Assembly (NCBI GenBank): GCA_905339215.1
Contig: CAJPFN010000108.1
Coordinates: 1 to 37,369 of the forward strand
Direction: 5' to 3'
From: Rhizobiaceae bacterium
GTDB taxonomy: Bacteria; Pseudomonadota; Alphaproteobacteria; Rhizobiales; Rhizobiaceae
DNA: 37,369 bases
Shown in pieces: positions 26,665 through 33,957 of this stretch; the first letter of the stretch is position 1; each line of letters begins with the position of its first letter. The notes beneath the pieces were generated by a model, which was not told the DNA's origin, did no database searches, and saw nothing but the letters and a program-made list of their open reading frames with translations. Position numbers and translations under genes: made by a program.

Positions 26665-26680
26665 TTTCACGGATGTGAAG
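26665..26680. promoter_or_regulatory. candidate operator upstream of the dehydrogenase-liv operon (site 2 of 4)
   Basis: TTTCAC-GGAT-GTGAAG, a 6-4-6 palindrome with one outer mismatch. It is intergenic, 4 bp beyond the stop of the CoA-ligase gene and 86 bp before the dehydrogenase start. It is centred about -67 relative to the inferred transcription start, an activator-like position. Confidence 0.65.
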
Positions 26681-26684
26681 TTCG

Positions 26685-28313
26685 TCACGTCGACAGGACA
26701 TGGTCGCGGAACTGCTCGCGCAGCTTCGTCTTCTGCAGTTTTCCGGTCGCCGTATGCGGCAGTTCCGAGACGAAGGCGACGTCATCCGGCAACCACCATT
26801 TCGCGACCCGCGCCGACAGAAAGTCGAGAATCTCGTCGCGATCCGGCGCCGTCCCGGGCTTCGGCACGATGATGAGGAACGGCCGCTCCTGCCATTTGGG
26901 GTGCGGAAGGCCGATCACCGCCGCCTCTTGCACAGCCGGATGAGCGACTGCGGCGTTCTCGAGATCGATCGAGGATATCCACTCGCCGCCGGACTTGATC
27001 ACGTCCTTGGAGCGGTCGGTCAGCACGACGTATCCGTCGCTGTCGATCTTGGCGACGTCGCCCGTCGGGAACCACCCACCGGCATCCAGCAGATCGCCGC
27101 CGACACCCTTGAAGTAACCCGATGTCACCCACGGGCCGCGGACATGGAGGTCGCCCGCGACCGAGCCGTCCTGTGGCAGGGCATTGCGATCCTCGTCCAC
27201 GATCCTCAGTTCGACGCCGTAGACGACGCGGCCCTGTCGCACCTGTACGTCGATCTGCTCCTTCTCCGGCAGCCCGCGGTGTTTCGGGAGCAGGTTGCCG
27301 ACCGTCGCCACGGGGCTCGTCTCGCTCATGCCCCAGGCATGGATCACGAAGACGCCGAGATCGCGCCGGAACCGCTCGATGATCGCCCGCGGGGCGGCGG
27401 ATCCGCCAATGACGACACGCTCCAGCCTGAGGCCGGAAGTGTCGAGGCCCGGCGTGTCGTCGATATGCTGGAAGAAGCCGAGCCACACCGTCGGTACGCC
27501 GAGCGAAAACGTGCATTTCTCCGCGACGGCCAGTTCGAACAGGCTCTTGCCGTCGAGCTTCGGACCGGGCAGGACCAGCTTTGCCCCGCACATGGCCGCG
27601 GCATAGGGGATGCCCCATGCGTTTACATGGAACAGGGGAACGACCAGCAACACGCTATCGGCACTCGATAGCCTGAAGCCGTCGGCAGTGCAGACCATGA
27701 AGGAATGCAGGATGGTCGAGCGGTGTGTGTAGAGTACGCCCTTGGGATTGCCGGTCGTTCCCGATGTGTAGCAGAGCGACGAGGCCGAGCGCTCGTCGAA
27801 GACCGGCCAGTCGATCTGCCCGGGTTCGGGCGAAAGCAGGTCCTCGTAGGCCTCGGCGGCGACATCGGCGGGAAGGTGGTCCGCGTCCGTCAGTGCGACG
27901 AAGCGCTCCACGGTCGAGAGTCTGCCGCGAAGGCCGGCCACGAGACCGGCGAAGGTGATGTCGAAGAAAAGCACGCGGTTTTCCGCGTGGTTGACGATGT
28001 AGTCGATCTGCTCGGGAAAGAGCCGCGGATTGACGGTGTTGAGCACGGCACCGATGCCGGAGACGGCGAAGTAGAGCTCGACGTGGCGATGGGTGTTCCA
28101 GGCGAGCGAGGCGACGCGGTCGCCGGGCTTTATACCCATCCGCCTGAGGGCGTTGGCGAGCTTCGCCACGCGCTTCGCCAGGTCGCGCCAGTTGGTGCGC
28201 ACGACCGGTCCCTCGCAGGTTCGGCTGACGATCTCGACATGCGGATGATAGCGCGCTGCATGTTCGATCAGCGACGAGATCAGCAGCGGACTGTCCTGCA
28301 TCAGGCCCAGCAA
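26685..28313 (-). CDS. AMP-forming acyl-CoA ligase (medium/long-chain fatty acid-CoA ligase type)
   Basis: A 542-residue ANL-superfamily ligase that activates a carboxylate via acyl-AMP. The P-loop is [12 protein letters not shown] (about residue 190), followed by [10 protein letters not shown], the GWGMSET-type motif ([10 protein letters not shown]), [11 protein letters not shown], and the C-terminal [15 protein letters not shown] with the catalytic Lys. Length and motifs resemble AlkK-type medium-chain ligases. The start is most likely TTG at 28313, seven nt after GGAGGAG; an ATG at 28301 is too far from that site, and the ATG at 28320 is out of frame. It is a single-gene unit with its own operator. 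Confidence 0.91.
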   Translation of the reverse strand: MLGLMQDSPLLISSLIEHAARYHPHVEIVSRTCEGPVVRTNWRDLAKRVAKLANALRRMGIKPGDRVASLAWNTHRHVELYFAVSGIGAVLNTVNPRLFPEQIDYIVNHAENRVLFFDITFAGLVAGLRGRLSTVERFVALTDADHLPADVAAEAYEDLLSPEPGQIDWPVFDERSASSLCYTSGTTGNPKGVLYTHRSTILHSFMVCTADGFRLSSADSVLLVVPLFHVNAWGIPYAAAMCGAKLVLPGPKLDGKSLFELAVAEKCTFSLGVPTVWLGFFQHIDDTPGLDTSGLRLERVVIGGSAAPRAIIERFRRDLGVFVIHAWGMSETSPVATVGNLLPKHRGLPEKEQIDVQVRQGRVVYGVELRIVDEDRNALPQDGSVAGDLHVRGPWVTSGYFKGVGGDLLDAGGWFPTGDVAKIDSDGYVVLTDRSKDVIKSGGEWISSIDLENAAVAHPAVQEAAVIGLPHPKWQERPFLIIVPKPGTAPDRDEILDFLSARVAKWWLPDDVAFVSELPHTATGKLQKTKLREQFRDHVLST

Positions 28314-28360
28314 ATTCCATCTCCTCCCTGTGAAGCACGCGCCTCCATCGTGCGAGGCGC

Positions 28361-28389
28361 AAAATCGGCGGCACGATTGCCGGAGTCAA
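28361..28389 (-). promoter_or_regulatory. candidate promoter of the CoA-ligase gene
   Basis: TTGACT (28389-28384) and GATTTT (28366-28361) with a 17-nt spacer. The inferred start lies about 40 nt before the TTG start codon. The -35 box begins 25 nt downstream of the palindrome at 28415-28430. Confidence 0.5.
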
Positions 28390-28414
28390 CTCAACACGAG
28401 GATGCGAAGGGATC

Positions 28415-28430
28415 TTTCACGAATGTGAAA
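28415..28430. promoter_or_regulatory. candidate operator between CoA-ligase and flavin-oxidoreductase genes (site 3 of 4)
   Basis: TTTCACGAATGTGAAA: TTTCAC and GTGAAA are perfect inverted hexamers with a 4-bp spacer. It lies in the divergent region, 77 bp before the plus-strand oxidoreductase start and about 100 bp before the minus-strand ligase start, so it could serve both. The flank GCGAAGGGA (28405-28413) also occurs beside site 4. Confidence 0.7.
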
Positions 28431-28506
28431 CTGGTTGGCGGGCGCGGGAGCGGTTTGCCTTCCGCGGGATTGTGCGTCGAGATGCGCGGAATCGGGGAGG
28501 AGAACC

Positions 28507-29730
28507 ATGAGCGCACTCTTCGGCGAGGGCCGTATCGGCGGCCTGACGCTTGCCAACCGCATCGTCGTCTCGCCGATGTGCCAGTACGCCGCCGTCGATG
28601 GCATCGCGCAGACCTGGCATCTCGTCCACCTCGGCTCGATGATGATGTCCGGCGCGGGATTGGTCATCGTCGAGGCGACAGCCGTGGAGGAGATCGGGCG
28701 TGGCACGCCGGGCGACCTCGGCTTGTGGAATGACGTCCAGGAAGCGGCACTCACCGGCCTTGTCGGTGAACTGCGCAATCTTTCGTCCGCGAAGATCGGT
28801 ATCCAGCTCGGCCACGCCGGGCGAAAGGCGTCGACACGGACGATCCCGGAGCGCTGGCGTGGCGAACCGCTGCCGCCGGAGGAAGGTGCCTGGACACCGG
28901 TGGCGCCGTCCGCGATCGCCTATGATGAGGGCTGGCCGGTTCCTGACGCGCTGGACGAAAGCGGCATCCGCCGGATCATCGCCGGCTTCGCAGACGGCGC
29001 CCGGCGTGCCCTGCGCGCCGGCTTCGACCTCGTCGAGATCCACGGAGCCCACGGCTATCTGATCCACAACTTCCTCTCGCCCATTGCCAACCGGCGCACG
29101 GACCGCTGGGGCGGCTCGCCCGAGAACCGCGCCCGCTTCGCGGTCGAGATCGTCCGCGCGGTGCGGGCGGTCTGGCCGCGCGAGTTGGCTCTCGGCTTCC
29201 GCTTCAACTCGACCGACTGGACGCCCGAAGGCTCGACCCTGGACGAGGCGGTGGCGCTCGCCCGCCTATTGGAGGCCGGGGGTCTCGACTATGCGGTGAT
29301 GTCGTCGGGAAACATCCGCCCGGGCATCGCGATACCGCCAGCCGCCCCCGGCCATCAGGTACCGTTCGCGCGGGCCATTAAGGAGGAAACCGGCCTCGCC
29401 GCGATGGCCGTTGGCATGATCCTCCATCCGCTTCAGGCCGAGGAGGTGATCGCCTCAGGCGCGGCCGACTTCGTCGCGCTGGCGCGGTCGATGCTCGACA
29501 ATCCGCGTTGGGGCCTTCACGCGGCCGCGGAACTCGGCGTGGACGTCGCCTACCCGCCGCCATATCTGCGCGCGCGACCGAACAACTGGCTGGGCTACGC
29601 GCAGGCGCATCCGCGGGCACGCCCGCCGCATTCGACGTTGCAGCTCGACCGCCCGCGGAGCGTGTCGTCATGGGACAGGCCGCGCGGCGCGCCGGCTGGA
29701 CCTGAGGCCACGAGGGAGGGCGCCCGATGA
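28507..29730 (+). CDS. NADH:flavin oxidoreductase, Old Yellow Enzyme family (YqjM-like)
   Basis: A 407-residue OYE-family ene-reductase. The class II features are visible: Cys25 in PMCQY, GIQLGHAGRK, the HGAHGY substrate-binding histidines and Tyr (179, 182, 184), and GGSPENRARF. The family reduces activated C=C bonds of enones with FMN and NAD(P)H, fitting saturation of a cyclic enone before Baeyer-Villiger oxidation. The ATG at 28507 follows GGGGAGGAG. The C-terminal roughly 40 residues (after LGYAQAHPR) are a Pro/Arg-rich tail beyond the barrel. Its stop overlaps the next gene's ATG. Confidence 0.9.
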   Translation: MSALFGEGRIGGLTLANRIVVSPMCQYAAVDGIAQTWHLVHLGSMMMSGAGLVIVEATAVEEIGRGTPGDLGLWNDVQEAALTGLVGELRNLSSAKIGIQLGHAGRKASTRTIPERWRGEPLPPEEGAWTPVAPSAIAYDEGWPVPDALDESGIRRIIAGFADGARRALRAGFDLVEIHGAHGYLIHNFLSPIANRRTDRWGGSPENRARFAVEIVRAVRAVWPRELALGFRFNSTDWTPEGSTLDEAVALARLLEAGGLDYAVMSSGNIRPGIAIPPAAPGHQVPFARAIKEETGLAAMAVGMILHPLQAEEVIASGAADFVALARSMLDNPRWGLHAAAELGVDVAYPPPYLRARPNNWLGYAQAHPRARPPHSTLQLDRPRSVSSWDRPRGAPAGPEATREGAR

Positions 29731-30515
29731 GCGAAGCCCCGAACGTCCTCGTCGAGCGACGGGACGGCTATCGCCGGCTCGCCCTCAACCGGCCGGAAAG
29801 GCTCAACGCGTTCAACCGCGAGCTCCATGCGGAGCTGATCGCCGCGCTGCGCGAGGCCGAGGCTGATCCGGACTGCCGCGCCGTGCTGCTCACCGGCGCG
29901 GGTCGCGCCTTTTGCGCGGGCCAGGACCTGACCGAGCGCGTCTTCGTCGACGGCATCACGCCGGACCTCTCGGAGAATCTCGTCGAGCGCTACAATCCGC
30001 TGGTGTCCTTCCTCCGCTCGACGCGGCTGCCGATCGTCGCCGCCGTCAACGGCATCGCTGCCGGGGCTGGTGCGAGTGTGGCCCTTGCCTGCGACATCGT
30101 CGTCGCCGCCCGCTCGGCGAAGTTCGTGCTGTCCTTCGCGCGCATCGGGCTGATCCCGGACGCGGGCGGCACATGGACGCTTCCGCGCCTGCTCGGGGAC
30201 GCAAGGGCTCGGGCCCTGGTCATGCTGGGGCAGTCGGTCGACGCGGGACGCGCCGCGGATTGGGGCATGATCTGGAAGGCCGTCGACGACGATAACCTCG
30301 AATCGGAAGCGGTGGCGATCTGCGAAACGCTCGCGGCCACGCCGGGCGAGGCGCTGGCGCTCGCCAAGCGTGCGCTCCTGGCATCCGCAGGCAACTCTCT
30401 CGCCGAGCAGCTTGCGCTGGAGGGTGCCCTGCAGCGCCAGGCAGGGGCGCACCCCGACTATCGGGCGGCCGTCGAATCCTTCCGCCGCAAGGGCGCGTCC
30501 CGAGCGGCTCCCTGA
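29727..30515 (+). CDS. enoyl-CoA hydratase/isomerase-family protein (PaaG-like)
   Basis: A 262-residue crotonase-fold protein: NRPERLNAFN, oxyanion segments FCAGQDLTE and VNGIAAGAGAS, and LIPDAGGTW with Asp145. Neither Glu of classical hydratases is present (Ser117 and Phe137 at those positions). Asp145 in the PDAGGT motif is the mark of PaaG/PaaB-type isomerases, so double-bond or ring isomerisation is more likely than hydration. It is translationally coupled to the OYE-like gene by ATGA and converges with the hydroxyacyl-CoA dehydrogenase gene 39 bp on. Confidence 0.88.
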   Translation: MSEAPNVLVERRDGYRRLALNRPERLNAFNRELHAELIAALREAEADPDCRAVLLTGAGRAFCAGQDLTERVFVDGITPDLSENLVERYNPLVSFLRSTRLPIVAAVNGIAAGAGASVALACDIVVAARSAKFVLSFARIGLIPDAGGTWTLPRLLGDARARALVMLGQSVDAGRAADWGMIWKAVDDDNLESEAVAICETLAATPGEALALAKRALLASAGNSLAEQLALEGALQRQAGAHPDYRAAVESFRRKGASRAAP

Positions 30516-30554
30516 ACCGGCGACGAGGGTCTTCGGCACCGGCGGACCGGCTCC

Positions 30555-31499
30555 TCAGGCTCCGAATTCGTCTTCGGCGCGCTTCTTGTGGGCAGCGAGC
30601 GCCATCAGCCGCCGGTCCCGCCAGATCTGTCGCTCGCCGAGCTTTTGCTCGGGCAACCTCTCGCGTCGCGCCGCTTCGACCGTCTCCAGGACGGGTCCCG
30701 CCCAGTCGACGCGACGCTGCATCTGCGCGGACAGGTTTTTGTAGATCCCCTGGTAGCGGTCGACATAGTCGCGCACGCCCCCCGGCGCGTTGAGGTCGAT
30801 CGTCTCGAAGGGACCCATGAAGGACCAGCGCAGCGCCAGCCCGTCGCGAATGCCGATGTCGACGTCCTCGATACCGGCATAGCCGCCGGCGACGAGCCGG
30901 AACGCCTCCTCGAGGAGCGCGCCTTGCAGGCGGTTCATGATGAAGCCGTCGAGTTCGCGCTTCATGACCAGCGGTGCGTGTCCGGCTCCGACCAGAAGTC
31001 CGCGCGTGCGTTCGATAGTGTCCAGCGAGGTCCAGGGCGCCGGAACCACTTCGACGGCCGGGATCAGGTAGGGCGGGTTGAGCGGATGCACGACGAGGCA
31101 GCGGTGCCTGCCCGCCAGATGCTCGGTGAAGGAAGAGGGAAGAAGGGCAGAGCTGGAACTGGCGATGACGGCGTCGGCGTCGGCCATCCCGTCGACAAGG
31201 GCGAAGACCTCGCGCTTGACGGCGAGTTTCTCCGGCGTGTTTTCCTGGACATGGCCGGCGCCCTCGAGGGCTTCGGCAAGCTCCGACGTCGCCGAGATGC
31301 GATCCAGGACCGCGGCCGGGGCTTGCCCCTGCAGAAGCCCCCTGCGTTCCAGGTCGCCGAGGACGCGCGAGACGTAGGCGCAGGCCTGGTCGGCGGCAGT
31401 GGCGTCGCGGTCCCACAGCGCGACGTCATGCCCCGCGCGGGCGAAGCTGATCGCCCATGCGCGTCCGATGAAACCGCTGCCGACGATCGCGACTTTCAT
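30555..31499 (-). CDS. 3-hydroxyacyl-CoA dehydrogenase family protein
   Basis: A 314-residue NAD-dependent dehydrogenase. The Rossmann motif GSGFIG is at residues 7-12 with an acidic residue after beta-2 (LWDRD). The catalytic His is in VVHPLNPPYLIPAVEVV with the paired Glu, and the Ser-rich SSSSALLPS and FIMNRLQGALLEE follow. The short length and C-terminal domain resemble lambda-crystallin/L-carnitine-dehydrogenase relatives rather than the large FadB. It lies 33 bp downstream of the BVMO gene, probably co-transcribed. Confidence 0.89.
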   Translation of the reverse strand: MKVAIVGSGFIGRAWAISFARAGHDVALWDRDATAADQACAYVSRVLGDLERRGLLQGQAPAAVLDRISATSELAEALEGAGHVQENTPEKLAVKREVFALVDGMADADAVIASSSSALLPSSFTEHLAGRHRCLVVHPLNPPYLIPAVEVVPAPWTSLDTIERTRGLLVGAGHAPLVMKRELDGFIMNRLQGALLEEAFRLVAGGYAGIEDVDIGIRDGLALRWSFMGPFETIDLNAPGGVRDYVDRYQGIYKNLSAQMQRRVDWAGPVLETVEAARRERLPEQKLGERQIWRDRRLMALAAHKKRAEDEFGA

Positions 31500-31532
31500 G
31501 CCGCCTTCCCCGAGGTTCGCGAGGTGGGGCCT

Positions 31533-33185
31533 TCAGGCGGGCACGCTCTCCCTGACGCGATCGAACCTGAAGTTCGCGCCACGGTTCTGGGCCGCGGCCG
31601 CACAGAGTTCCCGGTACTTCTGGAAGCCGCCGATGAACATGGTCAGGCCCTGCGGCTTGCCCTTGACGTTCGCGCCGACCCACCAGGTGTTCGCCTTGCG
31701 GATGAGCGACTTCTCCGCAAGGGTCAGCACCAGCTTCATCCAGCCGTCCTCGGCTTCGGCCTTCGGCTCGACCGCGGTGAAGCCGTTTGCCTCCATGTAC
31801 GAGATCGTGTCGGCGATCCAGTCGATGTCGTGTTCGGCAATGGTGATGAGGTTGGCAAGCGCCGCCGGGCCATTTGGCCCGCAGGGCGCGAAGAGGTTCG
31901 GGAAGCCTTCGACCATGAAGCCGAGATAGGAGCGCGGGCCGCCCTTCCACTTGTCCTTCAGCGTGCGGCCGTTGCGGCCCACCACGTCGAACGCCAGCAG
32001 CGCCCCGGTCAGCGCGTCGTAGCCCGTCGCGAAGATCAGAATGTCGAGTTCGGTCTCGCCGCTCTCGGTGCGGATGCCCTTCTCGGTGATCTCGACGATC
32101 GGGTCCGATGAGACGTCGACCAGATGCACGTTCGGCCGGTTGTAGGTCTCGTAGTACTCGGTGTCGAGGCAGGGTCTGCGGGCGAAGATCGGATAGCCTC
32201 GCGGCTTCAGCGCCTCGGCGGTCTTCCGGTCCTCGACGATCTCGCCGATCTTCTCGCGGACGAAATCGGCGACCTGGTCGTTGGCTTCCTGATTGGACAG
32301 GAGGTCGGCGAAAGAGCCGAGGAAGGTATGGCCGCCGTTGATCCATGCCTGCTCCATGACCTGCCGGCGCTGCGAAGGCGGCAGGCTGAAGAAGGGGCGC
32401 GACGTGGCCGGCCGCGCACCGCCGGTCGGATTGTTGCGCATAGCCTCGCGCATGGCGGGGTAGTGGCGCTTCATCTCGGCGACGTAGTCGGGCTCGAGCG
32501 TATGGTTGCGCATCGGCAGCGTGAAGCTCGGCGTGCGCTGGAAGACGAACAGTTCGCCGGCCTCGCGGCCGAGCGTCTGGACGATCTGGATGCCGGTCGA
32601 GCCGGTGCCGATGACGCCGACGCGCTTGCCGGCGAAGTCGACCGGCTCGTGCGGCCATTTCTGCGCGCGCAGCAGCCTGCCCTTGAAGCGCTCGATGCCG
32701 GGAATGTCCGGGTCCTTCGGCACGGACAACGGACCCGTCGCCATGATGCAATAGGGTGCTTCCAGCGTATCGCCGCGGTCGGTCGTCGCGCGCCATACTT
32801 TCTTCGCCTCGTCCCAGACAGCGCTGGTGACGCGCGTGTTGAAGCTGAAGTGCCGGCGCAGGTCGAGCCTGTCGGCGACGAAGTTGGCGTAGGCGAGAAT
32901 CTCCGGCTGCGCGGCGAACTGCTCGCTCCAGGTCCATTCCTGCTCGATTTCCCGGGAGAAGCCGTAGCTGTAGTCGACGCTCATGAGGTCACAGCGTGCG
33001 CCGGGATAGCGGTTCCAGTACCAGACGCCGCCAACGTCACCGCCCGCTTCGATGGCAACGACGTTCTTGCCCATCTCGCGGAACTTGTAGACCGCGTACA
33101 TGCCGGCGAAGCCGGCGCCCACAACCAGCACGTCGGCTCGCTTTGCGGGAACGACCGCTGCCGCGGTCTGCTTGGCCTTCATCAT
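31533..33185 (-). CDS. Baeyer-Villiger-type flavin monooxygenase
   Basis: A 550-residue class B flavoprotein monooxygenase of the CHMO/PAMO kind. FAD motif GAGFAG is at 23-28, then GGVWYWNRYPGARCD at about 52-66, and the NADPH motif GTGSTG at 193-198. The family converts cyclic or aryl ketones to esters or lactones. The BVMO fingerprint FxGxxxHxxxWP reads FKGRLLRAQKWP (167-178), with Arg173 for the His, which is unusual. The start ATG at 33185 (ATGATG) has GGAGGA 7 nt upstream; the open frame continues to 33440 but looks like leader. It is the first gene of a two-gene unit with the hydroxyacyl-CoA dehydrogenase. Confidence 0.9.
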   Translation of the reverse strand: MMKAKQTAAAVVPAKRADVLVVGAGFAGMYAVYKFREMGKNVVAIEAGGDVGGVWYWNRYPGARCDLMSVDYSYGFSREIEQEWTWSEQFAAQPEILAYANFVADRLDLRRHFSFNTRVTSAVWDEAKKVWRATTDRGDTLEAPYCIMATGPLSVPKDPDIPGIERFKGRLLRAQKWPHEPVDFAGKRVGVIGTGSTGIQIVQTLGREAGELFVFQRTPSFTLPMRNHTLEPDYVAEMKRHYPAMREAMRNNPTGGARPATSRPFFSLPPSQRRQVMEQAWINGGHTFLGSFADLLSNQEANDQVADFVREKIGEIVEDRKTAEALKPRGYPIFARRPCLDTEYYETYNRPNVHLVDVSSDPIVEITEKGIRTESGETELDILIFATGYDALTGALLAFDVVGRNGRTLKDKWKGGPRSYLGFMVEGFPNLFAPCGPNGPAALANLITIAEHDIDWIADTISYMEANGFTAVEPKAEAEDGWMKLVLTLAEKSLIRKANTWWVGANVKGKPQGLTMFIGGFQKYRELCAAAAQNRGANFRFDRVRESVPA

Positions 33186-33239
33186 GGCGGCTTCCTCCAT
33201 CTCTCCGCTGGCCGCCGACACTGCCTTGGGGAAGGGGAC

Positions 33240-33315
33240 GCCGGCGGCCAAAAAGACCCGCCGGCAACCCGCACCGCACGACTCCTTCGGGCCGTGCCTG
33301 CGCTGCCGGCACGGC
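33240..33315 (-). other. two strong hairpins in the BVMO leader
   Basis: Two perfect 8-bp stems lie between the inferred promoter and the BVMO start: GCCGGCGG/CCGCCGGC (33240-33247 with 33258-33265, 10-nt loop) and GCCGTGCC/GGCACGGC (33291-33298 with 33308-33315, 9-nt loop). The inferred leader is about 190 nt, long for this region. GC-rich DNA makes such stems by chance, so a regulatory role is only possible. Confidence 0.35.
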
Positions 33316-33381
33316 TGGACGGGGTGTTCGGTGCGAAACTGGACCTCCCAAGGACTGGCCGTTGCGGCGCCCTTTGAACGG

Positions 33382-33410
33382 AACATCGAACTGTCGCCCG
33401 ACCAAGTCAA
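33382..33410 (-). promoter_or_regulatory. candidate promoter of the BVMO unit
   Basis: TTGACT (33410-33405) and GATGTT (33387-33382) with a 17-nt spacer, nearly the same as the ligase promoter boxes. The -35 box begins 24 nt downstream of the palindrome at 33435-33450. Confidence 0.5.
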
Positions 33411-33434
33411 CGACATCGCGAGTGCGAAGGGAAA

Positions 33435-33450
33435 TTTCACGAATGTGAAA
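33435..33450. promoter_or_regulatory. candidate operator upstream of the BVMO unit (site 4 of 4)
   Basis: TTTCACGAATGTGAAA, identical to site 3, with the same neighbouring GCGAAGGGA on the gene-proximal side (33424-33432). It lies 250 bp before the BVMO ATG. Confidence 0.7.
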
Positions 33451-33759
33451 ACCAGAAGCCTTCACGTCGCGTCTCGCACGAGCCCGTCCGCGGAGATGGA
33501 CCGCTCCGGGGACACCGAAAGGAACCGCGGACAAGAGTGGTAGCGCCCCTTGGTGAGGCAGTCTGGCGGGACGGCCGGAGCGGATCGGAATTCGTCTCCA
33601 TACCGCCGCTGTGCCGTCGTTTTCACCGCAGCATAGACATCATCGGGCGTCCTGCCGCCGTCGGCCGGGAGCCGGCGACGCCGATCGCGGCATGCGATCC
33701 AGAAGCCGGCGGACTGCGGGAGCGAATCCGGTAACAAATTGAAATAGCTGAGGTATTTG
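33451..33759. other. non-coding stretch between catabolic cluster and tRNA fragment
   Basis: A 309-bp stretch with no credible gene. A minus-strand open frame includes a GGRTPDDVY segment that weakly recalls the tail of IS3-type transposases, but nothing around it supports this. I see no further palindrome or promoter. Confidence 0.5.
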
Positions 33760-33807
33760 TGGCGCACCCGACAGGATTCGAACCTGTGACCTCTGCCTTC
33801 GGAGGGC
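33760..33807 (-). other. tRNA-Arg(CCG) 3' fragment, probable attachment site of the integrated element
   Basis: Read on the minus strand this is the 3' half of a tRNA: anticodon loop CTCCGAA (anticodon CCG), the 3' anticodon strand GGCAG, a variable region, the T arm ACAGG-TTCGAAT-CCTGT, the 3' acceptor strand CGGGTGC, discriminator G and encoded CCA. The 5' half (acceptor 5' strand, D arm) is absent: the sequence diverges at about 33808, inside the anticodon stem. This is the typical leftover att site of a tyrosine integrase that crosses over in an anticodon loop. By orientation the element lies to the right and the intact tRNA-Arg would be at its far end. Confidence 0.75.
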
Positions 33808-33839
33808 TAAACACGCACTTTTCTGTGGTATCCGGAGCT

Positions 33840-33863
33840 ATCCGAATGTACGCAAATTCAGAT
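33840..33863. repeat. imperfect inverted repeat near att
   Basis: ATCCGAAT and ATTCAGAT (7 of 8 positions pair) around an 8-bp spacer, 33 bp inside the element. It could be an integrase or excisionase site; support is weak. Confidence 0.3.
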
Positions 33864-33922
33864 AGTTATGACGCTCTCGACACGCCTCTGTGTCCGAATT
33901 TCGCCATAGACCTGCGCTGAAT

Positions 33923-33944
33923 TGGTTGCAATGTGGTTGCAATG
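33923..33944 (+). repeat. tandem 11-bp direct repeat upstream of the integrase gene
   Basis: TGGTTGCAATG occurs twice in direct, abutting tandem, ending 13 bp before the integrase GTG. The 11-bp period puts both copies on one helix face, as for arm-type integrase sites or an autoregulatory operator. Confidence 0.55.
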
Positions 33945-33957
33945 AAAGGGCACCCAA

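Noticed and set aside
33186-33440. N-terminal extension of the BVMO by 85 residues
   Set aside because: A strong ribosome site precedes ATGATG at 33185, BVMOs normally start near the FAD motif, and the extension is Arg/Pro-rich leader-like sequence containing hairpins and promoter boxes.
33462-33767. Minus-strand open frame with a GGRTPDDVY segment recalling the tail of IS3-type transposases
   Set aside because: The rest of the frame shows no transposase motifs, it overlaps the tRNA fragment, and no terminal repeats are visible. Chance in GC-rich DNA is more likely.
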